Shown here: positions 35,455 through 42,330 of the stretch, piece after piece
Numbering within the stretch: position 1 is the first letter of the stretch
Layout: each line of letters starts with the position of its first letter
Assembly (NCBI GenBank): GCA_021647205.1
Contig: JAKIVD010000014.1
Coordinates: 38,852 to 102,851 of the forward strand
Direction: 5' to 3'
DNA from: Bacteroidales bacterium
Lineage (GTDB): Bacteria; Bacteroidota; Bacteroidia; Bacteroidales; F082
Length of the DNA: 64,000 nucleotides
Notes under the pieces: generated by a model
What the model saw: the letters and a program-made list of their open reading frames with translations, nothing else
Databases searched by the model: none
Told to the model about the DNA's origin: nothing
Made by a program: the position numbers and the translations under genes

Positions 35455-37104
35455 CTATTCTTTCCTTGGTCGGCGCTTGCGGGTTCCGGATTTACCATCT
35501 CTGGTAAATGCTGTACGGTCGGGTTTCCCCAGGCGGGGTTTGCGGCCATACCATTGTTCGTTTGCTTTTCTTTCCCCTGATTTTTCCGGGAAGTCTTTTT
35601 TATCACTTTCACGATTAAAACTGCGCTTTTCCTCCTGATCCCATTTTCTTTCACCAAACCCCTTCTTTTCTTTATCGAAATCACGCTTCCCGTCCTGCTT
35701 CCATTTTTTATCACCGGCATCTTTTTTCTCCCACCGCTTCCCGGAATTGCCCTCCCCGGAATATTTCCTGTCTTTATCCTCTTTCTTCCATGCTGGTTTT
35801 TCCGAATTATCCCAAGGGCGTTTTTCCTTTTTCCACTCCGGTTTACCGGTACTATCCCGGTCTCTTCTTTCACTTTTCCATCTCGGTTCACGATCGTCCC
35901 TTTTGCCAAAGTTTCCTTTGTCATCATCCGTCATGTACTTGCCTTTTTTACTTCCGGCATACATTTCAAACTTGACAAAACGGGTTTCGAGCGGGCCATT
36001 GAACAGATGAATCCTCCTTGAAGGACGCAAGCCGATAAACTTCATCGAATCGAAACTGGAACTGATGATCCATGCTTCAAAACCCTGGAAATTGTTTTTC
36101 AGCACATCGCCGATGCCTTGGTACAAATCCTTGATGTCGCCCCTTTCCTCCAGGCGTTTTCCGTAAGGCGGGTTAAAGACAAGTATTCCTTCATTTTTTT
36201 CCGGGTGGAGGGAGTCAAAGTAACCCACCTTTATTTCAATATCTTTGTGTAGTCCGGCTTTTTTCAGGTTGCGTTTGGCAATGCCGATGGCTTTCTCCGA
36301 ACGGTCGGAAGCAAAAATATTACATTCAGGGTCCACCATTCCGCTATCCGCTTCCTGCTTGATTTTGCCCCATAACTCTTCGTCAAAATCTTCCCAACTC
36401 ATAAACGCAAATTGTTCACGATAATGGCCGGCAGGAATATTCGAAGCCACCATCGCTGCTTCGATGGCGATGGTTCCCGAACCGCACATGGGATCGTAAA
36501 AATCTTTGTCCCCCTTCCATCCCGTCAACTGAATCATCCCTGCGGCAAGCACTTCATTAATGGGCGCTTTATCGACCCCGATGCGGTAGCCACGCTGGTG
36601 CAAGGACTCGCCCGAACTGTCCAGCGAAACGGTACAAACATCCTGGTTGATGTGTACGTCAATAAAAATATCGGCATTTTCTTTACTCACCCACGGGCGT
36701 TTCCCGGTTTTTTCCCGAAACTGGTCGACAATGGCATCTTTGGTGCGCAGGCTCACAAATTGGGAATGGTCGAGCTCCGAGAAAAACAAATTGGCATCCA
36801 CCGAAAAAGTCTGGGTAACATTAAACACTTTGCTCCAGTCGATTTTCATCACCTTTTCGTAAAGTTGTTTGTCGTCTTTCACCTCAAAAATACCAATCGG
36901 TTTGAGTATCCTTAAAGCCGTCCGAAGCAGGTAATTGGCCTTGTACAGCAGAGCCTCATCGCCCCTGAACTGTACCCCGCGTTTAATAATTTTTACATCT
37001 TGTGCCCCGATGGCTTTCAGTTCTTCAGCCAGCACTTCTTCCAGCCCGGCAAAGGTTTTGGCCGTAAAGTCCATCCCTTCTTTGTATTCAGTAATATTTT
37101 CCAT
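35455..37104 (-). CDS. THUMP-domain RNA methyltransferase with a long charged C-tail
   Basis: 549 residues. N-terminal ferredoxin-like/THUMP region (11-160), then a class I Rossmann methyltransferase of the RlmL/YpsC/Trm14 kind: motif I DPMCGSGT (204-211), SDRSEKAIGIA, and catalytic motif IV NPPY (311-314). This combination installs N2-methylguanosine in rRNA or tRNA. Residues ~385-549 are an extremely Lys/Glu/Asp/Arg/Trp-rich tail with loose repeats (KPEWKKEKRPWDN, KPAWKKEDKDRK, KWKQDGKRDFDKEKKGFGERKW in part), probably disordered and RNA-binding. Start: ATG 37104 has only ~8 nt between it and the promoter box, so ATG 37074 (MDFTAKTFAG) is a fair alternative. Confidence 0.88.
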   Translation of the reverse strand: MENITEYKEGMDFTAKTFAGLEEVLAEELKAIGAQDVKIIKRGVQFRGDEALLYKANYLLRTALRILKPIGIFEVKDDKQLYEKVMKIDWSKVFNVTQTFSVDANLFFSELDHSQFVSLRTKDAIVDQFREKTGKRPWVSKENADIFIDVHINQDVCTVSLDSSGESLHQRGYRIGVDKAPINEVLAAGMIQLTGWKGDKDFYDPMCGSGTIAIEAAMVASNIPAGHYREQFAFMSWEDFDEELWGKIKQEADSGMVDPECNIFASDRSEKAIGIAKRNLKKAGLHKDIEIKVGYFDSLHPEKNEGILVFNPPYGKRLEERGDIKDLYQGIGDVLKNNFQGFEAWIISSSFDSMKFIGLRPSRRIHLFNGPLETRFVKFEMYAGSKKGKYMTDDDKGNFGKRDDREPRWKSERRDRDSTGKPEWKKEKRPWDNSEKPAWKKEDKDRKYSGEGNSGKRWEKKDAGDKKWKQDGKRDFDKEKKGFGERKWDQEEKRSFNRESDKKDFPEKSGERKANEQWYGRKPRLGKPDRTAFTRDGKSGTRKRRPRKE

Positions 37105-37112
37105 TGAGCCGG

Positions 37113-37120
37113 CAAAATTA
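37113..37120 (-). promoter_or_regulatory. TAnnTTTG -7 box for the THUMP methyltransferase
   Basis: Minus-strand TAATTTTG, 8 nt before ATG 37104 or 38 nt before ATG 37074. Confidence 0.45.
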
Positions 37121-37230
37121 AGCTTTTTCGCAAAGCGGACAGGCTTTTATCATTGCACTTCACACATTTACCGGTCATTGTCGCCGAATCGAAACGGCAA
37201 GCTTCGGCTTTTCCCCGGAGGCAGTCCCCA

Positions 37231-37307
37231 TGTTAAGCCAATGTTAATCAAATAGCGCATAAATGCACCCAAAGTTAATGTTTCATTAATGCTAAATTGA
37301 TGTTAAG
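37231..37307. promoter_or_regulatory. Array of 11-nt-spaced TTAA words upstream of the beta-helix lipoprotein
   Basis: TTAA cores at 37233, 37244, 37275, 37286 and 37303. The first two (TGTTAAGCCAATGTTAATC) and the next two are each exactly 11 nt apart, i.e. one helical turn. This is the spacing expected for tandem binding of a response regulator such as PhoB, but the regulator is not identified. Confidence 0.4.
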
Positions 37308-37371
37308 TTCTCATTTGAGTTGTTCATTTGCGACATCAACTTTTAACAGAAAACCTATTTAACTTATTACC

Positions 37372-38718
37372 ATGAAAAAAATGAACATTCAACTTTTGAC
37401 AGCCGTATTCGCTGTATTTACCCTGACTTTTTCCGCTTGTAAAAAAGAAGACAATCCACAACCTCAGGAACCGGATGAATACACCATCGTTGATGATGGA
37501 AACGGAACCGGGACAACCACCTGGAAATCAGGAAAAACTTACCTGCTTGAGGGCTTTGTTTTTGTGAACGAAGGACAAACGCTGACCATCGAGGCCGGTT
37601 GTATTATAAAAGGTAAAGCGGGACAGGGAGAAAATGCCAGCGCCCTGATTGTGGCACGCGGAGCCAAAATCCAGGCAGAAGGCACCAAAGACAAACCCAT
37701 CATTTTTACTGCCGAAGCCGACGATCTGAATGGCGCGGTAGCTATCACCGACCGCGGTTTGTGGGGTGGCCTGATTGTTCTTGGAAAAGCCCGGCTCAAC
37801 TCAACGCCCGGCGAATCGCAGATTGAAGGCATCCCGACCAACGAAGCCAGGGGCGCTTACGGTGGCACCAACGATGCCGATAATTCCGGCCTGATAAAAT
37901 ATGTTTCCATTCGCCACGGCGGAACCGACATTGGCGATGGCAACGAAATTAACGGCCTCACCCTGGGTGCAGTGGGAAGCGCCACGACCATCGAATTTGT
38001 TGAGGTGATTGCCAACAAAGATGACGGTGTCGAATTCTTTGGCGGGCAACCACGGCTGAAGCATATCCTTGTGGCTTATTGTGGGGATGATTCCTTTGAT
38101 TACGATGAAGGATTCCGCGGATTCGGACAATTCTGGTGTGCCATCCAGGACCCCAATGAAGGGGACAGGATTGGTGAACACGACGGTGGGACTAATCCCG
38201 AAACCGGTGAGCCTTATGCCACCCCGACCATTTACAATGCCACTTACATTGGCCGTGGTGCCGAGGCCGGAAAGCGTGTCATTACTTTCCGCGACAATGC
38301 CGGCGGCCATTACCGCAATTCCCTTTTCGTCAACCAGGCAAGGGGTGTTGATATTGAAAACCTGCAGGAAGACCAAGACAGCTACCGGCAATTTGTGGAT
38401 GGTAATTTAAGTCTTGAGAACAATGTGTTCTGGGATGTTGCCGACGGCACGGCGGAAGGGATTTTTAAAATCTCGGGCGCAGGTGCCAACCCGGCAGACT
38501 CCCTCGCAGCGGTACTTGCTTTTGCCGATTATTTTGCAACTGCCGGAAATGAGGTTGCCAATCCCGGAATTGACAAAGAAAACATTGTCCCGTCAAATCC
38601 CCAAACTGCCAACCTTGCCGCCTACGGCGATGCCTGGTTTGATCAGGTTGCCTACAAAGGCGCCTTTGGTACAGACAATTGGGCAGCCGGATGGACAAGG
38701 TATTTCGGAAACAAATGA
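37372..38718 (+). CDS. Surface lipoprotein with parallel beta-helix-like repeats
   Basis: 448 residues with a lipoprotein signal (lipobox FSAC, Cys23). After an acidic linker, a repeating beta-strand region runs from YLLEGFVFVNEGQTLTIEAG to the C-terminus: hydrophobic turns with Gly/Asn/Asp, typical of right-handed parallel beta-helix proteins. WWGGL-type motifs are seen as GLWGGLIVLGKA. No sugar-lyase catalytic residues are recognised. Six Asp/Asn-rich turns (for example NDADNSG, NKDDGVE, GDDSFDYDEG) could bind calcium. It is followed by a TonB receptor, suggesting a receptor/surface-lipoprotein pair for uptake of an unknown ligand. Upstream is an 11-nt-spaced TTAA array. Confidence 0.75.
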   Translation: MKKMNIQLLTAVFAVFTLTFSACKKEDNPQPQEPDEYTIVDDGNGTGTTTWKSGKTYLLEGFVFVNEGQTLTIEAGCIIKGKAGQGENASALIVARGAKIQAEGTKDKPIIFTAEADDLNGAVAITDRGLWGGLIVLGKARLNSTPGESQIEGIPTNEARGAYGGTNDADNSGLIKYVSIRHGGTDIGDGNEINGLTLGAVGSATTIEFVEVIANKDDGVEFFGGQPRLKHILVAYCGDDSFDYDEGFRGFGQFWCAIQDPNEGDRIGEHDGGTNPETGEPYATPTIYNATYIGRGAEAGKRVITFRDNAGGHYRNSLFVNQARGVDIENLQEDQDSYRQFVDGNLSLENNVFWDVADGTAEGIFKISGAGANPADSLAAVLAFADYFATAGNEVANPGIDKENIVPSNPQTANLAAYGDAWFDQVAYKGAFGTDNWAAGWTRYFGNK

Positions 38719-38771
38719 CCCCGCTAATCTAACAAGCAAAACTCCAGCGTTACCAATCTTTTGGTAAAAAT

Positions 38772-38797
38772 CAACAGGCGGGTTAACCCGCCTGTTG
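38772..38797. terminator. 26-bp perfect palindrome between lipoprotein and TonB receptor
   Basis: CAACAGGCGGGTT (38772-38784) is followed directly by its exact reverse complement (38785-38797). It lies 54 bp past the lipoprotein stop with no U-tract. Partial attenuation, mRNA stabilisation or a protein site are all possible. Confidence 0.5.
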
Positions 38798-38830
38798 TCA
38801 AAATAAACAGGTTCTTTAAAGCATAAACTG

Positions 38831-41635
38831 ATGAAAAAAACATTTACACTGATCTTTTTAATCACCATCACCCTCAGCGGATTTACGCAAAATGGAATTA
38901 TCCGCGGGAAGATTACCGATGCCGAAACGGGCGGGGAACTGATAGGGGCGTCTGTCCTTATTCAGGGAACTTACCAGGGAAGTTCAGCCGACCTCGACGG
39001 GAATTATGCCATCGAGCCGGTGGCAAGTGGTACGTATTCACTGCGTTGTTCGTTTATTTCTTACGAAACGCAAAACATCACGGGCGTGCAACTTGCCGAG
39101 GGCGAAGTCAGGGTAATCAATTTTCAGTTATCGCCGTCTTCTATTGGCTTGCAGGAAGTAGTGGTCGAAGCCAAAGCCATCCGGAATACCGAATCGTCCT
39201 TGCTGACAATGCAGAAAAAATCTGCCTCGCTGACCAATGGCATTTCGGCACAGCAAATTGCCCGGAGTGGCGACAGCGATGCGGCCGGAGCGGTAAAAAG
39301 AATTAGCGGGGTGAGTGTGGAAGGCGGAAAATATGTTTATGTGCGCGGCCTGGGCGACCGCTACAGCAAAACGACGCTGAACGGCTGCGAAATCCCCGGC
39401 CTTGACCCGGAACGGAACACGGTGCAAATGGATATTTTTCCTACTTCGGCCATCGAAAATATGGTTGTTTACAAAAGCTTCTCTGCACGGCTGAACCCTT
39501 TCACCGGTGGATTAATAGACATCGTAACAAGGGATTTCCCTGAAAAGTTCTTCGTCAGTTTCTCCGCTTCTTTTGAATACAATACGCTGTCTTCCTTTAA
39601 TTCTGATTTTTTATCCTACAGCGGGGGAAAGTATGATGGAATCGGCTTTGATGACGGAAGCAGGGATTTCCCCGTACAACCAACTGACATCCCGAACTAT
39701 CCCAGCGACCGCGATGCCATCGACCAGCTAACCAAAAAATTCAACAAGGTAATGGATGTAGAAAAACAACCTTCGTTGATGAACCAACAGTACAGTTTCG
39801 CCGTGGGCAACCTGACGACCCTTTTTGGCAAACAATTCGGCTTTAATTTTGGGCTGAATTACAAAAAGGACAACTACTATTTCAGTAACGGCCAAAGGGG
39901 GATTTTTCAACTGACCGACCCGGATGCCGGTAACCTGAATACCGAACAGATTTATAACGAAACCGCCGGCCTTACCGAAACCCTGATTGGGGGACTGGCT
40001 AACCTGAACCTGAAACTGAATGCCGACAACCGGATTGGTTATGTTTTGCTGGTGAACCATTCAGGCGTGAAAACTGCCTACTACCGCGACGGGCAAAAAC
40101 CATCCGACGAAATCGGTATGTACATCCAAAGCCGGGAACTTGGATTTCAGGAGCGCTCCATTATTGCCAATCAGATTAAGGGCAGGCACTTTTTCAATTC
40201 GTTTTTCAAACTGGGGATGGAATGGATTTCGTCTTTGACGGTGTCAAGCCTGGATGAGCCCGATTTGAGATTTTTCACCAATAGTTTTTATCCTGACCTG
40301 AACGGGGATGCCCGCTACGAAATCAATCCCTCAAAATACAAGGTGCCTTCAAGGTACAAGCGGGGTATGCGTGAACTGAACCTGGACAACAAAGTGGATT
40401 TTACCCTTCCGTTTCAATTCAACAATGCTCCTTCCAAACTGCGCTTTGGCCTTGCTTTTGTTTTGAAGAAGCGGGAGTTTACGGAAGAAAAGATTGATTA
40501 TCTCGCACAGGTTCAGTATTACAACGGAAATGTGTCTGACTATTTGGATGATGCCAATATCGGTCAGAACCACCCGCTTTACGACCCGCTGACAAGACAA
40601 AACTACGGACTGTACGTTCAGAACTCAACCGACCTGCGAAACAGTTACGATGCGGCGCAGTCGATTTTTGCAGCTTATGTGAGTGCCGATGTACGCCTTG
40701 CCCCCGGCTTAAGGCTTGAAGCAGGGGTGAGGTTCGAGAAAAACAGAATGGAAGTGGGAAGCAGAAAAAAAGGCATCGACAAAGGAAGCCTGGACGATGC
40801 CGATTTTCTTCCTGCCATCAACCTGACTTACACCCTGGCCGAAAATATGAACCTTCGCTTTGCCTACACCCGCACACTGTCGCGCCCGTCGTTCCGCGAA
40901 ATTGCCCCTTTCGCTTCTTTCAGCCCGGTGGCACCAACCATTGTGGGCAATCCCGACCTGCGGCGAACACTGATTGATAACATTGATTTGCGGTGGGAAT
41001 ATTTTATGAAGCCCGGGGAGCTGGTTTCATTCAGCCTTTTTTACAAGAGTTTCAAAGACCCCATCGAAATGGTTGACAACCCCCTGGCCGCAAATCCGGA
41101 GATTTCCTACCAAAATGTTGACCGAGCCCGGAATTATGGTTTTGAATTTGAGATAAGGAAATCACTGGATTTTATCAATGCTCTCAGAAACCTGAAAATA
41201 GGTATCAACTTTTCCTATGTTGAATCTGAAGTCTCAATTGATGCGAACGAGCTGGAATCAATACGCGCCCTCGTACCTGATTACCCCGACACCCGGCCTT
41301 TGTTCGGACAATCGCCCTATATTTTCAATACCATTCTCGGCTACGACAGCAAACCGCTCGGGCTGAGTGCGAACCTTGTTTTTAACGTGATTGGTGAGCG
41401 CATTGTTCTCGTGACCAAGGGCGGCACCCCCGATATTATTGAGCAACCGTTTCCGCAACTCGATTTTAATATTCAGAAAACGGTGGGCAAACACCTGACG
41501 CTTTCGCTGAAGGCCAAAAATCTGCTCAATTCGGCCCACAACGAAGTCTATGAATTTGAAGGAAAGGTTTATCCTTACTACACTTATTCAGTCGGACAGT
41601 TCTTTGGATTTGGCGTTTCGTATAACCTGAATTAG
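38831..41635 (+). CDS. TonB-dependent outer-membrane receptor
   Basis: 934 residues: signal peptide 1-20 (ending GFTQ), then a carboxypeptidase-D regulatory-like (DUF4480) domain at about 22-110. The plug domain (about 115-235) has VKRISGVSVEGGKYVYVRGLGDRY (in part), and the 22-strand barrel runs to the C-terminus, ending VGQFFGFGVSYNLN. It is not followed by a SusD gene, so it is not a SusCD pair. It probably imports the ligand handled by the beta-helix lipoprotein encoded 112 bp upstream. The plug phrase VRGLGDRYSKTTLNG is typical of Bacteroidota TonB receptors distinct from SusC. Confidence 0.92.
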   Translation: MKKTFTLIFLITITLSGFTQNGIIRGKITDAETGGELIGASVLIQGTYQGSSADLDGNYAIEPVASGTYSLRCSFISYETQNITGVQLAEGEVRVINFQLSPSSIGLQEVVVEAKAIRNTESSLLTMQKKSASLTNGISAQQIARSGDSDAAGAVKRISGVSVEGGKYVYVRGLGDRYSKTTLNGCEIPGLDPERNTVQMDIFPTSAIENMVVYKSFSARLNPFTGGLIDIVTRDFPEKFFVSFSASFEYNTLSSFNSDFLSYSGGKYDGIGFDDGSRDFPVQPTDIPNYPSDRDAIDQLTKKFNKVMDVEKQPSLMNQQYSFAVGNLTTLFGKQFGFNFGLNYKKDNYYFSNGQRGIFQLTDPDAGNLNTEQIYNETAGLTETLIGGLANLNLKLNADNRIGYVLLVNHSGVKTAYYRDGQKPSDEIGMYIQSRELGFQERSIIANQIKGRHFFNSFFKLGMEWISSLTVSSLDEPDLRFFTNSFYPDLNGDARYEINPSKYKVPSRYKRGMRELNLDNKVDFTLPFQFNNAPSKLRFGLAFVLKKREFTEEKIDYLAQVQYYNGNVSDYLDDANIGQNHPLYDPLTRQNYGLYVQNSTDLRNSYDAAQSIFAAYVSADVRLAPGLRLEAGVRFEKNRMEVGSRKKGIDKGSLDDADFLPAINLTYTLAENMNLRFAYTRTLSRPSFREIAPFASFSPVAPTIVGNPDLRRTLIDNIDLRWEYFMKPGELVSFSLFYKSFKDPIEMVDNPLAANPEISYQNVDRARNYGFEFEIRKSLDFINALRNLKIGINFSYVESEVSIDANELESIRALVPDYPDTRPLFGQSPYIFNTILGYDSKPLGLSANLVFNVIGERIVLVTKGGTPDIIEQPFPQLDFNIQKTVGKHLTLSLKAKNLLNSAHNEVYEFEGKVYPYYTYSVGQFFGFGVSYNLN

Positions 41636-41659
41636 CCAAAATCAAAATGTTGATGGCAT

Positions 41660-41679
41660 CCTGGTTTGTTTAAACCAGG
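41660..41679 (+). terminator. Hairpin after the TonB receptor gene
   Basis: CCTGGTTT and AAACCAGG pair perfectly over eight bases around a GTTT loop, 24 nt after the stop; only a short T-run follows. Confidence 0.55.
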
Positions 41680-41711
41680 GTTTACTACAGCCTTGTTTTC
41701 GCACAATTACC

Positions 41712-41719
41712 TACCTTTG
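41712..41719 (+). promoter_or_regulatory. TTG-N16-TAnnTTTG promoter for the MazG-like gene
   Basis: TACCTTTG with TTG at 41693-41695, a 16-nt spacer. The gene's ATG is at 41855, so the predicted leader is about 130 nt, the longest inferred here. Confidence 0.5.
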
Positions 41720-41854
41720 TTCGGGAGTTTTCCGCATTGCGAAAGACAGGCGGCGAAATTTTTGGTGTCGTGGAAATTTTTTATTTTGATTCGAAAGCAT
41801 GAAAAAATATTCCAGGCCGCCCTTATTAAGAAATTGAGAACGAACATTGTACAA

Positions 41855-42184
41855 ATGACCATTCAGGAAGCACAAAACCAGGTTGACCATTGGATTACCA
41901 CCACCGGCGTACGTTATTTTAACGAATTGACAAACATGGTCATTCTCAGCGAGGAAGTTGGGGAAATGGCGCGAATCATTGCCAGAAAATACGGTGAACA
42001 ATCATTCAAGAAATCTGACGAAAAATATGATCTGGCCGACGAAATGGCCGACGTTTTTTTCGTGCTGCTCTGCCTGGCTAACCAAACCGGCGTCAACCTG
42101 ACCGAAGCCCTGGAGAAAAACCTGCTGAAGAAAGAAAACAGGGACAAAGACAGACACAGAAATAATGAGAAGTTGAGGGGGTGA
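41855..42184 (+). CDS. MazG-like nucleotide pyrophosphohydrolase
   Basis: 109 residues from ATG 41855; the longer frame to 41666 begins with TTG, runs through the promoter and is rejected. All-alpha NTP-pyrophosphatase (MazG superfamily) with the metal-binding EExxE...ExxD pattern: LSEEVGEMARIIA followed by DLADEMADVFFVLLCLA. It hydrolyses nucleoside triphosphates, usually non-canonical, to monophosphates; single-domain members are house-cleaning enzymes. The C-terminal basic tail (KKENRDKDRHRNNEK) is short and charged. Confidence 0.85.
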   Translation: MTIQEAQNQVDHWITTTGVRYFNELTNMVILSEEVGEMARIIARKYGEQSFKKSDEKYDLADEMADVFFVLLCLANQTGVNLTEALEKNLLKKENRDKDRHRNNEKLRG

Positions 42185-42320
42185 TTGGGGATTTGAAAAT
42201 TTGAAAATGAGGCAATTTGAAAATGGGGGAATTTGATAATTTGAAAATGTGGGAATTTGGGGATTTGAAAATGAGGGAATTTGGGGATTTGAAAATTGAC
42301 GGGTTTGGTTTAGGGATTTA
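42185..42320. repeat. Degenerate AATTTG/GAAAAT periodic array
   Basis: About eight to nine blocks of the type GGGAATTTGGGGATTTGAAAA in varying order (ATTTGAAAATGAGG, AATTTGAAAATGGG and so on) fill the whole spacer between the MazG-like gene and the DUF5686 gene. The same ATTTGAAAAT word occurs at 33690. Confidence 0.7.
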
Positions 42321-42330
42321 ATTAAGAAGG

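Noticed and set aside
38831..41635. SusCD polysaccharide-utilisation locus
   Set aside because: No SusD gene, glycoside hydrolase or sensor is adjacent, and the receptor's plug phrase is not SusC-like.
41666..41854. 63-residue extension of the MazG-like protein
   Set aside because: It starts with TTG, covers a hairpin and a consensus promoter, and has no family similarity.
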